NCBI RefSeq assembly: GCF_000002235.5 | Contig: NW_022145599.1 | Location: 1,507,230 to 1,571,229, forward strand | DNA length: 64,000 nucleotides | Direction: 5' to 3' | From: Strongylocentrotus purpuratus | Taxonomy: Eukaryota > Echinodermata > Echinoidea > Camarodonta > Strongylocentrotidae | In this document: positions 21,708 to 33,674 of the stretch, piece after piece | Position numbering within the stretch: position 1 is the first letter of the stretch | Layout: every line of letters starts with the position of its first letter | Notes under the pieces: generated by a model | Databases searched by the model: none | Seen by the model: the letters and a program-made list of their open reading frames with translations, nothing else | What the model was told of the DNA's origin: nothing | Position numbers and translations under genes: made by a program

Positions 21708-24540
21708 CCGGGACTAACTCTACGCCAGAACTCCGCAGAGATAATTATGGCTAGACTAGCTCTCATTTCAATATCTAGATTGAGCAGTGTAATTATAATC
21801 ATGAAGTTATAATGAAGTGATGGGTAGAAATTGGGACAGGAGGGTTGATGCCTTCTTTGAAGGGAGCAATATCATCAGTATTGGCAGAAAAAGAAAGAAA
21901 GGAAAACATTCTCAGACTGCTGCATTAATTGACGAGTCTTTGGGGACGAGACTTTATCAACATAGGATTGGTTCAACTCCTTCGATAACAAATATATGAC
22001 GCAGGAGTCTTCGAATGTGATGACCGGTTACATGACTATTATAATTATTAATGTCATGATGCGAAGCGGCAAGGAAATCATTCGGTTTGAGGTTTTGATT
22101 TCACTTCACCCAATCCCAAATTAGCCGCATTGTTATTCTGATAAGTTCGCACAAGAGATGAAAAAAGATGACCTGTATTTTGGAAATCAAGTATCGGCGC
22201 TGTTCTTCAGCTCACTCTTCAAAGCGAAAGCGGTCTCCGTTAACGCCCTACGGCGAACGCTATGGCACAGATCTCACGTAATTGGCCGCTCAAAACGAGG
22301 GGAAAATAATAAAAGCAACCGACAAAAGGATATCATAACACATCATGCTGCATTTAACATTTTAATAAAATATGGCTCACCAGATTGCTTAGGGAAACAG
22401 CCGATATATAGTATAGCGTGACAAGTACATGCTCTAGAAAGCATTTTTTCTTTTCTTCTTTCAAAGTGGCTCTCTAGAACTCACGGATTACCTATCTATT
22501 GGTATTATTTATTGATAAATGAGGCACTTGGCTTTTAGGCTTTATCGATATTGATTGTGAGAATATGGGCGTCGGTACCTGGGGCCATCTCGCCTTCGTC
22601 GTTTCAAACTCTTAAGGAATAACAACAATTCATTGCTCAATTACCTGTATTGAGGGTTATTTCAGAGTTATATTAACAATTTAAGGTAAGAGGGAGTAGG
22701 AGAAGAAAGCGGTAAACATGCAATAAAGATATGAAAAAGAAAAAATATAAAGCTCAAGGTGAGGTGGAGTCTCGGCTCCCCCAAAAAATCCTTTAAAAGA
22801 AAATTATTTAAAAAAAAAAAAAAATCCCTTTTCGTATTGATGTTGTCTTTTTTTTTTTTTGGTAGAGGACCTGGATAATTTGATCTCCTTCCGAAATATA
22901 GATGACTTATCAAAATAGAAACTAAGCACGCTTTGAGGACCAATGTAGGCAAATAACAAGGTACTCAATAATTATTTTGAGGGGCATTTGTGGGCGCTTG
23001 CAGTAATTTCATTCTCTTCTCTCTCTACTTTCTCTCTGACAAACATTTTGTCTAGGCTCCATTTTTTGCTCATTTTCTTCTGATTGCTTTTACTGACCTC
23101 ATGATGCATTTATCATATCTTGATGCAAAAACTAGGGAGTATTTGTCCGTTTGTATTGTAAATCGGTCCATTACAGTCAACAACCTTCACACAAACATGT
23201 CGAGGATATTAAAGACCAGGCTCTCTTGGACGCATTTATCTTGTCATCTTTGTCGAGTATGGTGTAAGAACACAGCATGGAAAGGAAAGGATGGGGCGGA
23301 TGTTATGTCAGTGGGTACACACTCGAATCTTTGAAGATGCGTCTTTCTGCCGACGGCTACATTCAGATCAATAATAGATATGTTAATAGCTCAATTGACC
23401 ATGCGTGCAAGGTTGTCTTTAAGTTTAGATAGAGGGCGGGGGATTGAAGTCGGGTCATAGACCTCTACCATGAGTACGTTGTTATGTTCTGGGCTGGAAT
23501 AAATAGTTATTTTAAAAGTGGCGTCTTGCTTGTGATTTTTTTTTGTTATGCGCTCGACATGCAAAATGGGGGTTGTGTAAATGTCATTAAAACGTCATCT
23601 TATAGATTTATTCCATCATGATGAGTGCTTAAGCGCACTTTACGAAAAAAATTGTTACCAACAATGAGTATGTATTAATATGAATATTCATGATTGCTCA
23701 TTATATGGTAATTTTCTTTGTGGGTGCGCTATTAGCAAGTTGAAATAGGCCACACAACTACATGGTCAAAACTCCGGTGATTTTTTTTCTTCTCCCTTTT
23801 TTCAACGTTAGACTGAATGTTCGTATCGGGGTTCGTATTTATCAGGTGCAAAGTGTGTAGATGTCATTGCACATATCAATGGCAAAGAAGGGACTGAATG
23901 CACAAATACCAAACATTTGCTTTGAACCCACCTACGGTTGGCTAGGGGTTAAAATATATACTTTTTTGTCAATCTGCAATAGTACACTAATTGAAATTTC
24001 AGGGGCTGCGCGGCAATACTGTATACACCTACTGATTGAATAACATTGACATGCATGTTGCTGTTACACTGTACATTTTTGTAAGAAGCTTGAAAGAAAA
24101 GAAAAAAATTAAAGTTAATTCTGAGCGGAAGAATTCCAAGAGCACGAGTAGCATGATTTGCAATGAAAAATGCAGCATTTGTTTGTAATAAAATTGAAAT
24201 TAAATTGTAGGGTAAATGGTCAAAGTGCTACGATAATAACTACTTCACGTAAATGTTTCTACCCTAAAATTATGTTGTAATAACTTCGTCACTCTATGTC
24301 GTAGGCGAGTTGCTCCTCCTCTTCTTTCTGTTCGTACCCCGCCTAATAATACGAACAATTGTCTGATAATACTCAAAGTTTTATTATCACACCCACTTAG
24401 GTTATCGGTATCTAAAACAGGTGGAATAATGAAGGCGCCTTAAAAATAATTCATAGCAGAATTGAGCACTACTCAATAAACCAATTATCGTAATCCTCAT
24501 CGTCATCATCATCACCGTTATTACGATCATCATCATCACC
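21708..24540. other. No gene seen
   Basis: No supported gene. There are A-runs and T-runs near 22810-22824 and 22849-22860. An 87-residue ORF at 22158-22421 has no recognisable domain. Confidence 0.4.
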
Positions 24541-25380
24541 ATATGATTTACCATCATTATCACCATCACCATATGATTTACCATCATTATCACCATCACC
24601 ATATGATTTACCATCATTATCACCATCACCATATGATTTACCATCATTATCACCATCACCATATGATTTACCATCATTATCATCATCACCATATGATTTA
24701 CCATCATTATCACCATCACCATATGATTTACCATCATTATCACCTTCACCATGTGATTTACTATCATTATCACCATCACCATATGATTTACTATCATTAT
24801 CACCATCACCATATGATTTACTATCATTATCACCATCACCATATGATTTACTATCATTATCACCATCACCATATGATTTACTATCATTATCACCATCACC
24901 ATATGATTTACTATCATTATCACCATCACCATATGATTTACTATCATTATCACCATCACCATATGATTTACTATCATTATCACCATCACCATATGATTTA
25001 CTATCATTATCACCATCACCATATGATTTACCATCATTATCATCATCACCATATGATTTACCATCATTATCACCATCACCATATGATTTACCATCATTAT
25101 CACCATCACCATATGATTTACCATCATTATCACCATCACCATATGATTTACTATCATTATCACCATCACCATATGATTTACTATCATTATCACCATCACC
25201 ATATGATTTACTATCATTATCACCATCACCATATGATTTACTATCATTATCACCATCACCATATGATTTACCATCATTATCACCATCACCATATGATTTA
25301 CCATCATTATCATCATCACCATATGATTTACTATCATTATCACCATCACCATATGATTTACCATCATTATCACCATCACC
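24541..25380. repeat. 30-bp minisatellite, 28 units
   Basis: Twenty-eight consecutive 30-bp units with the core ATATGATTTACCATCATTAT then CACCATCACC. There are two main types, CCATC and CTATC, at the same position. By order they run about 7 C, 9 T, 4 C, 4 T, then mixed C, C, T, C. A rarer CATCATCACC variant occurs in four units (starting 24661, 25021 and 25291 among them). Because 30 is a multiple of 3 and the unit lacks stops in several frames, ORFs of 380 and 329 codons (-) and 296 codons (+) arise. The C/T variant changes an amino acid in all three long frames (Gly/Ser, Met/Ile, His/Tyr), so no frame looks protected. The array grades into (ATC)n-like sequence on both sides, suggesting it grew from a trinucleotide repeat. 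A secreted Asp-rich repeat protein on the minus strand cannot be excluded, but no signal peptide or splice context supports it. Confidence 0.95.
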
Positions 25381-26181
25381 ATATTTACAATCACCATCGT
25401 CATCATCATTGCTATTGCTATTTTTGTTATTGATAGATCTACTATCGTACATATACACGAAGGCAAATCACACAGAACATGTATTGTCTGTTGGTTGTCC
25501 ATGAGATTTTCAGGTGCTACGACCCACTGGCAATAGGCAGGCAAGACAACCTATATATAACTGCATTATAACGTTCTATAATGGTATCACTAGGCCACTG
25601 TACGCCAAAGAAGAAGCTTCCAAATTGCGTCTTTCAGAATCAATCTCCTTGATAACTTTCAGCTCTTTAAATTTAATGCCTTCAGGCTCAGAAGGGAAAT
25701 GAGAGGGCTTTAGGGTTGCTAAAAATGTGTGTCAGCAGATCGTTGTCGACGTATTTATGGGGGGGGGGTTCACCCTGACGGCATCTGTTCCTTGCTGCGT
25801 CTTTACTTGTATTATTTATGTTTTATCTTTTATCTTTATTGCCGGGTCAAATTTTTAAAAATGTATATATAGAGTGTACAAAACTGAAGGCTACATTGTC
25901 AGTGTTGGAAAATAATCCATGTATTTATGTCTATTCAAAAGGCTGCTGCGTTAAAAGAAATAAAGTGTCCGGAAAGCACCGTTTGTCATACTAGTAGGCG
26001 TCTCTAAAATTCATCATCATATTTCATGAGTTTGTTTTTCGTGGGACACTCTAATAGCGAAACCTCATTTCCATCATGTCTAGACACCTATTTACCCAAT
26101 GCGTCTTTATAATCGTTCTAGGGATTAAGTCAAGTATGAATTCAGATAATTTACCAACAAGCCACACACAGACCAATTAAC
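25381..26181. other. No gene seen
   Basis: Nothing supported beyond a G-run near 25760-25768. Confidence 0.4.
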
Positions 26182-26776
26182 TTGTGTTTAATATCTTCAC
26201 TTAGCACTAATTATCCATATTTTAAAAAGAAATCATGCAATGTAAACACTGCTTTTATCTCATCACTTTTAGATAATAATTGCACTAGTTTGCTTGTTGG
26301 TCTCCCTGATAAAGACATTTCCAAATTACAGCGAATTCAAACTCAGCGGCTCGTTTGGTATAAGCGTGATCATAATTTTATTACACCTGTTTTAACCATC
26401 CCAAGATGTAGGACGAAATCATTTGGAAATAGAGCCTTTTCATTTTAATCACCCATATTATGGAATTCTCTCCCATGTACTCTTCGCTCTCGGCCCAGGC
26501 TGTTTAAGAAATTACAATTGAAATCCCATCTCTTTTCAATTCCATACTAGCATACATTCTTATTAAGAAGTTTTGTTGCTTTTAAATAATTGTAATTTAT
26601 TATAAATGTTATTTAAAATATTTAGGTAAAAACTGGTATAAACGTTACAGTAAATCTTAATTTCTATTTTAAGCAGTATATTTTTGTTTAATGTCATATT
26701 ATATTATGTAAAACGCACTGATATATCTTAGGACAGGAATCGCTATATAAGTGGTATACGTATTATTATCATTATT
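26182..26776 (+). mobile_element. LINE 3' fragment (CR1/L2-like), frameshifted
   Basis: Frame 1 encodes FISSLLDNNCTSLLVGLPDK, a degraded form of the LDYCNSLL-GLP block, then ISKLQRIQ and NFITPVL. After an apparent internal deletion, GNRAFSF follows. A +1-type frame change then gives ILWNSLPCTLRSRP, LFKKLQLKSHLFS and a stop near 26551. These are the C-terminal landmarks of CR1/L2-like LINE polymerases. The 3' UTR ends with CGCTATATAAGTGG and an ATT/ATC-rich tail near 26776. The copy is dead (deletion and frameshift) and 5' truncated. Confidence 0.85.
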
Positions 26777-26860
26777 AATGAATAAAATGTTGTTAAGAGC
26801 CAGCTCAACACTTCATCTCTCTCTCTCTCTCTTTCTCCCCCCTTGTTTATTAAATTTTAG

Positions 26861-27077
26861 ACTCGGTCGCATTTCCCAGAATTGTTGTTTTCCTGAAGCT
26901 CCGATCTACGAAGTACATGTAGATGATGATTATGGTAGTCTTGAGTTCAGTTCTGGTAATGATGATGAGCAAAGCCCAATATTTACGATGAGTGATGGAG
27001 ACTGGAGACTGAAATCTTTCATGAAAATGAAGTCGATGTGGTGTTGTGACATATTTCATGTAGACATGTTAGAATGA
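26861..27077 (+). CDS. Possible terminal exon, unknown protein (weak)
   Basis: A (CT)n-rich polypyrimidine tract and TTAAATTTTAG at 26850-26860 form a plausible splice acceptor. It is followed by about 71 open codons containing CFPEAPIYEVHVDDDYGSLE and SGNDDEQSPIFTMSDGDWRL, ending TGA at 27075-27077. The composition is mixed and acidic rather than low-complexity, which is why it is listed. No homologous family is recognised and no partner exon was found. It may be chance. Confidence 0.2.
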
Positions 27078-28267
27078 TCCCATTATACGTGTGTGTTATA
27101 CTGTAGATACATGAATTAGTTTTTCTTTCAAATTGTGGTGTTTATTTTTATTTTTGATGGGTTAAATAACATATTTACCAGTGAGATAACTATTTGGAGT
27201 GATCTAGTCCAGAAAATTATGTCCAATAAACACAGAGCAAAGTTACCCGATTCCATTTAATCAAGGGTGGCATCAGGATTTAGTTGCAAAGGAATTAAAT
27301 AAAAACATCCCTGTCAAGCAAGGCGGCAAGAAAGTAAATGGAAATGAATTATATGTTTGGAAGATCCTATGAGAATTAAGCAGCGACCCACTGCCTCCCC
27401 CACACCCCTGCATTATAAGTGCAACCTTTTAACTTCAACGTCACTGTATTTTGTAAAGCAGGGTTGTGTTCAAACTCCATGTTTAGATATATTGTTGTCG
27501 ACACACATACCACGCGAACAGGATCTCTCAAATTTCCAATTTTCCTGATGAATTTCACCGGGTCTTATTATTGATCAGTATTACATCTCTTTCCGTTTTT
27601 TCTTCTCCATTTATCTCTCGACACCTACCTGATCTCCGGTCTGTAGGTACAGACACCAAATTACGAGAGCTTGAACTACTTTCAACTTGAACGATTGATA
27701 ATCAGTGAGACACAGTGCTTTGAAGCAAGCAAGCAAACTCTGAAAAGAGAAGAGGCCCACAGATTGACCTATATAGACGCGCTCTATCTCTAAACTCTGG
27801 ACAGCTCTTAGGAGCATCAATGTGTCGTACAGTACCTTAATATTTGTTACCACTTGGAGTAATGTGGCCATCCTTTCAGGACTGCGCAAGGCGATCCTGT
27901 GCAATCAGGTCCGGTAGTTGAAGAAATATCACGTAACTTACTAGTATATGCGACCGCCCCCCCCCCCCCCCCTCGCAAAAAAAAGAAATACTTGAAAATG
28001 AATTATAGAAGAAATCTAGTTCACGACGTATCATATCGTCACCAAGAATGGATTGCCTGTATTGTTTATTTCGCAGTCTTCAAACCCTGTGGTATCTTGT
28101 ACACTGATAATGAAATCTATAGGGAATCATGTCCAGTTCTGATCAAGAGGATATTAATGCAAAGGCATGTTCTAATAAAACGGCTGAGTTTTTGCAACGG
28201 TTATAACAAAAGTTATGCGACCTTTCCATAAATCAAAACTTGAGGAACCGTTATATGGAATAAACAC
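27078..28267. other. No gene; poly-C run
   Basis: No supported gene. A C-run of about 16 lies at 27957-27972. ORFs crossing it are not convincing. Confidence 0.4.
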
Positions 28268-28588
28268 CATTTACACCGCGTTCACGACAATTCACAAACT
28301 TTCTATTCCTATGACTTTATAGTGCCAGCCTCATTTACACCGCGTTCACGACAATTCACAAACTTTCTATTCCTATGACTTTATAGTGCCAGCCTCATTT
28401 ACACCGCGTTCACGACAATTCACAAACTTTCTATTCCTATGACTTTATAGTGCCAGCCTCATTTACACCGCGTTCACGACAATTCACAAACTTTCTATTC
28501 CTATGAATTTATAGTGCCAGCCTCATTTACACCGCGTTCACGACAATTCACAAACTTTCTATTCTTATGACTTTATAGTGCCAGCCTC
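28268..28588. repeat. 64-bp minisatellite, 5 units
   Basis: Units begin at 28268, 28332, 28396, 28460 and 28524, exactly 64 bp apart, each starting CATTTACACCGCGTTCACGA and ending near AGTGCCAGCCT. Units 1-3 appear identical. Unit 4 has GAATTTA for GACTTTA and unit 5 has TATTCTT for TATTCCT. The near-identity points to recent expansion. Confidence 0.97.
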
Positions 28589-29340
28589 TATTTTAATTCT
28601 TGATTTTTCTTTATTAGCTAATGTTATCAAACCTGACATACTATTGTATTCGAAAAAATATTGAAAATATAATTGTCTATAAGTAAAGCCTACGGTTTAA
28701 CTTATTTCAAAGACTTTTGATTGGCAGTATACAAGGCGTAAAACTAACAGTATATTCTTGGACTATATTCGATGACATCCCATGTCATTTTCATTCTTGA
28801 GAATGATTAATAAAGAATAATGAAACAATAATCCCCAAGATGCATTGAAATAAAAATTATAATTGAATTAATTCTCATATAATCAAGTGACATGATTAAA
28901 GTCTTAATGGAAATAGCCTGAGGTATTCTCAATATATATCATTAATACAGAGGGTTTTCTGAATTTTAGAACATAAAGAAAACTATTATTCGTTTTGAAA
29001 AAAGTAGTGTTATGCGTTATCTAGGAGCTGATGTGGTACTATCGGTAAACCAGTTATGGTCATATTTAAAACATGGCCGACGGCTATGTGTATTATGAGC
29101 TTTAGGGAAATGGGTCAAAAAATCCAGATTTCAATAAAAACCCTGTTCCATTTAGGCGCGAAATCTAGCTTAATGGGTATGGTATTAAAATCATGGGTCT
29201 AGTGTTTCAACGGTAATTCCCTTCGTTGAGGCATTCACCCAGTAAGGTAACCAGATATAGATCAACATGGGGGGGGGGGGGCGCAAGTCTCCTGCAAGAC
29301 GGGGGTATTCAGGTCGCTTCTCGTGTCATAAACCATAGCT
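28589..29340. other. No gene; poly-G run
   Basis: AT-rich sequence with no supported gene. A G-run lies at about 29270-29281. Confidence 0.4.
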
Positions 29341-29515
29341 TGTTGGTGCTGTTGATGTTGTTATTGTTGTCGGTTTAGTTGTTGTTGGTGGTGGTTGTGG
29401 TGTTGTTGGTGGTTGTGGTGTTGGTGGTGGTTTAGCTGTTGTTGGAGTTGTTGGTGATGTTGGTGGTTGTGGTGTTGTTGGTGGTGGTGTTTTTCGGTGG
29501 TGTTGCTGTTTAAAA
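29341..29515. repeat. GTT/GGT-rich simple repeat
   Basis: Low-complexity mixture of TTG, TGG and GTT triplets with recurring GGTGGTTGTGGTGTTG blocks. On the minus strand it yields a His/Gln-rich ORF that is explained by composition. Confidence 0.85.
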
Positions 29516-30716
29516 TGTTGTAGTTATTTTTTCCTGGGCCTCTAGCAGGAGGGTGTTTGTATGCCAGATTTACTCTATACTGCAAACGCCACTGATTCAT
29601 CTTCCATTACAAAATCCCTCGGATAGGACTAGAAACAGTAAGCTGAGGCCTTATTTAATTAAACAGCATGTTGACTGAGTTTAATACAGTCGGTCTTTTA
29701 CAGCCCTTCTTTTATATCTTTCTTTCTAAGCGCATAAAGACACTACGGCAGTGATATGTTAAAACACTGTTAAAAAGCATTATCGCAACTCCAGATGTCT
29801 ACCAGCCGAGACATAAACACCAATATCACCATATAGCCAAATTATTCATAATGTTACCTTACCCTTCAACGTATTAAAGACATAACAAATTATGTCTAAA
29901 AGTCTAAGGGAAGAAAAATGTTTCATAGAGTTAACATAACGTGGCTGAAAAATGGGATAAGATAAATAAAGCGATCTGTATGAACAGGTATACCAATTGT
30001 CTTTTCTCTTCATGTCCTTGTTTTGGCATTCAAAGTCAATCAAAAGAAATGCGAGTATAAATGCATAAATCCTGTATAGGTTCCTCCTTCACTATTCAGC
30101 AAACAACCTCATTTGTTCCATTCCACATTTTTTTTCTGTTATTGAAACCTTGAAGGCGACCTTTACCTTTTATTATTGAAAACCGAAATAAATTTTCATT
30201 AGTTTTATTTCATTTTCATCTTGGAGGGCTCTCAGTATAAACGATAGCCATACGTCAAGCATTTGCGCACTGCGTACTCTCCTCAAGAATCCTAGGTATT
30301 AGAATCTTTTTCACAATATACGATGAAGGAATTTTGAAGAGCATAAAAAGGATAGGTTGCTCTATGGGATCAATTTTAAATGTATCGCATGTTCTGTTAG
30401 TCAGTAAGAATAAAATGACAGCCATGCAAAATTGATATGGACGACGACATCAATCCGACTGTAAAAGCTATCACTTAACATTCCTTTTATTTACATATTT
30501 TGAAGAAAAAAATACCTTTTAATGGGCGCTTCTTCAGAATTATCTATACTGCTGTTACTTTTGTTATTTCTTTACATATATCACAGAGGCGATATAGGTT
30601 TGTGGCAACCTGCATTGTTAATGACATCAGAATTTTACGAGAGCAGTAATATTTTTATAGTATTTTTTAATAATCGGGACACGTTATGCATATACAGAGA
30701 GTAATTTAATTGGGTG
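29516..30716. other. No gene seen
   Basis: No supported gene or repeat. Confidence 0.4.
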
Positions 30717-30780
30717 AAAGAGAGAGAGAGAGGAGGAGGAGGAGAGGGGAGAGGGAGAGAGAGAGAGAGAGAGAGAGAGC
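30717..30780. repeat. (GA)n / (GGA)n tract
   Basis: Purine tract of GA and GGA units, about 64 bp. Confidence 0.9.
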
Positions 30781-31066
30781 CAATAATGGCTAACAATTTA
30801 TTTATATGACAACACCCTTGAGAGGATGATAAGGTACACTATCTCTCCCATCATGTAACTATTGAAGATATGACTGCTTTTTAGTGGATCCCCTCATTTC
30901 CTCAGAAATTAAGAATTTCTTGTAATAATTTTGTTATGTGCAAAGTGTATTTGTATAGTTACCAGAAAAAATGAATTATGTATGATAATATGTAACTTCC
31001 TTTGTTTATCTTTTTGTTGGAAATGAAATAAATATGACTTGAATTGAATTAAATTGAATAGTGAAT
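30781..31066 (+). mobile_element. Possible LINE 3' end with (AATTG)n-type tail
   Basis: The segment ends GAAATGAAATAAATATGAC followed by TTGAATTGAATTAAATTGAA, the ATTGA-type tail often seen at 3' ends of jockey-group LINEs. An AATAAA lies just before the tail. No coding part remains, so the call is tentative. Confidence 0.35.
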
Positions 31067-32308
31067 ATAACTATATCCGTATAAATCAATTCATGTCTAG
31101 ACCTGAGAAGTTGTTTTGCTATTTCACTTAATATATTCCATTAGCCATTATTCGTCATATTTTTTACAAGCCAATGATTTGTCAAAAACAACACACACTT
31201 TGGGGCTGGCTTGACAAACAATCTGTCAGTCTAAAAATCATCGGATGCATTGTTCCCGATTTTTCGGGTATTCTTGTATTTCAATTTTTATTTAGGAAAT
31301 TGCTAAACGAATTCGATATACTACCAGAGGCACTATATTCGGTCCAACAATAACATCGAAGCTCCCTGAAGCTTTCTTTCTCAATACTCAATTAATCATA
31401 AATTCATTTCACAGTGTGCTGTATAACCCTAAAGGCTGATAAAATCATGGAAAATGTCAACCATAAAGAAGATTATGTATTTGTAAAATTTTCTCTAACA
31501 TTGTTGAATATATGAGAAGAAACTAGATAACATTATGTATTGTGATTATTGGAAATTGAAACGTTTTTTTAAATATGACAATAGCCTAGATTATTGGTTG
31601 TTGAATTGTCATGCACTTATCACTTACTAATTTCATACTGCTGGTAAATTGATACACCCAGTTGGGTTTATTGCAAAAGTTTCACAGACTGCTTCCCGCC
31701 ACCCCCCCCCCCCCACCACCACCACCACCACCACATACATACACCCTCCATGCAGCCATGTCCCCTCTCCTGAAATGAAGATTCTTAAGCGCATATCTGC
31801 ATGAAATGAATGCGCGCAGGGAGGCCGTTAGTGCCATGGATAATACTTAGTTTCTAAAGGTTTTTTTGTTTTCCATTTTCGGGCAGCTGACAATTTTTAG
31901 CCCTTATATATAGGATTTTATTGAAATCAAAACATCAAAAACCAAGAGCAAACAGTCCAAAGACTGACAACTGTCTTGCGTACAAAAATATAATTTAAAT
32001 CAAATATACATAATAAAATAGTAGTAATGAATAAATACATAAGTTACATAAGTTAAAATATCAAATAACTAAACTATTATCAATAAATATTGCAAAAAGG
32101 ACATATAAACAATAAGTATACATCATTACAATTACGTCAAAAGAGGGCTCTCGAGCTGTGCAAAATCTAAATCAGGTACAGACCGAGAGTCCAATAAAAG
32201 AAAATTAAAATGCATAAGACTGGGTTTAAAAAAGATCAATAGTGAAAGGAGGGGAATATGTCAGCTAAAGAATAATTTTTTAAATTTAAAGTATTGAGAA
32301 GGTACAAG
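31067..32308. other. No gene; poly-C/(CCA)n tract and possible reversed retroelement tail
   Basis: A C-run followed by (ACC)n lies at about 31703-31733. At 31910-32200, TTTATTGAAATCAAAAC-like sequence followed by AT-rich DNA resembles a minus-strand LINE 3' end (AATAAA on the minus strand), but no protein motif confirms it. Confidence 0.35.
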
Positions 32309-32633
32309 TAACATACAATAAAGAAATTCCCAAGAGAGCATAGTAAGAGAATAGAGTAAGATAGAGGAAGAGAGAGGGAGAAAATAAGAAAGGAGAGGAG
32401 AGAGGGAGAGAGAGAGAGAAAGAGAGAAGGAAGAGGATAGGAAGAAAGTTAGGGAAATATCAATACCATCTGTAGAATTTGTAAAAACAGTCCAGGTATT
32501 CAACATTGTAGACATCATTGCAATTAACCCGAAATACATGAAACATACAATAAAGAAATTCCCAAGAGAGCATAGAGAGAGAAAAGAGTAAGATAGGAGA
32601 GAGAGGGAAGAAAAGAAAAGGAGAAAGAGAGAA

Positions 32634-32678
<45 letters not shown>

Positions 32679-32697
32679 AGGAAGGGGATAGGACTTT
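32309..32697. repeat. Direct duplication of a purine-rich segment
   Basis: Segments 32309-32455 and 32544-32697 both start CATACAATAAAGAAATTCCC, followed by AAGAGAGCATAG, a (GA)-rich stretch, and end GGAAG(A/G)GGATAGGA. They are separated by about 90 bp of ordinary sequence. Copy 2 has a longer (GA)n. This is a local duplication with microsatellite length change. Confidence 0.85.
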
Positions 32698-33029
32698 TTA
32701 CAAAATTGTGTAGCCTCGGACTTGTCGAAGTATTGTATTGATTAATTTCTTTGTTTGCATGTAACCTGTCCCCTTGGGGAGTAAGTTTGAATAGATATAC
32801 AGATGGTTTTAAATCATTCTAGGTCAGTGTTTATTTTAATCAGTTTGGCTATTTGTCTGTCTGACTGTCTATGTTTTTGTTTGTTTGTGTCTGTGTGTGT
32901 GGGGTGTAGGTTTTTTGTAGGGGGGGGGGGGGGCTTCTTTGATGTCACAATTCACATAATTCTCAATGACTTTCACAAAAATCATTGGAAGGCATTTAAA
33001 ACAACTTTTCCAGAATCTATGTTGATCCA
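32698..33029. other. No gene; poly-G run
   Basis: No supported gene. Contains a TG-rich patch and a G-run at about 32921-32933. Confidence 0.4.
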
Positions 33030-33150
33030 CGTGTAGTTCAGTTCGGTTCAGTTCATTTTATTCAAAACCACACAAAAATGATATAATCTGTTACATACAA
33101 AAGAGACTGTTAAAAGTGCATCAATCAACATATTCTAACTTGATTACATC
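33030..33150 (-). mobile_element. Possible LINE 3' end, minus strand
   Basis: GTTCAGTTCGGTTCAGTTCA followed by TTTTATTCAAAACC reads on the minus strand as AATAAAA plus a TGAAC-type repeated tail, as at the 3' ends of many LINEs. No coding part is visible upstream. Confidence 0.3.
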
Positions 33151-33627
33151 ATAGAAAATCACGTGTACTAAATCAATCCCAAATACTTGATAACTTGAAT
33201 CCATACTTATGTCATATTATTATTTAGTTGTCTTTTGAATTGATTTGGCTTTCCTCTATAATTACACATCGTTAATTACGTAAAACGGAGGCATATAATA
33301 CATGTAAATGCATATCTTAATCACTTTAAAATGCTTGCTAGAGACGCCATCATAAATTTAGTTTAATAATTGATGAGGATTTGAAAGATAAGGCCAAACG
33401 GCCTCGTGCTCCGGGCAGTGACCTATTCTACTTCATCGTTTAACTTTTTCTAATGTCCCTATCATATTCACTGCAGTTCCGGCTAGCTCGGTTTCATTTC
33501 ACTTTTAACGGAAAGTAGAAGTATCGATTCTAGATGTTTTTGTGATTTGATCTCGTATGGAATGACAAGGTATATTTGCTGACCTTGAGCATGACACATC
33601 TTCATTGTCACAGTCGTATGATGCCTT

Positions 33628-33674
<47 letters not shown>

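Noticed and set aside
24541-25380. CRISPR array
   Set aside because: Units are contiguous 30-bp repeats without unique spacers, and the genome is animal; the same applies to the 35- and 64-bp arrays.
24402-25544. 380-, 329- and 296-codon ORFs as genes
   Set aside because: They are frames of a 30-bp tandem repeat; unit variants are non-synonymous in every long frame and no splice or signal-peptide context exists.
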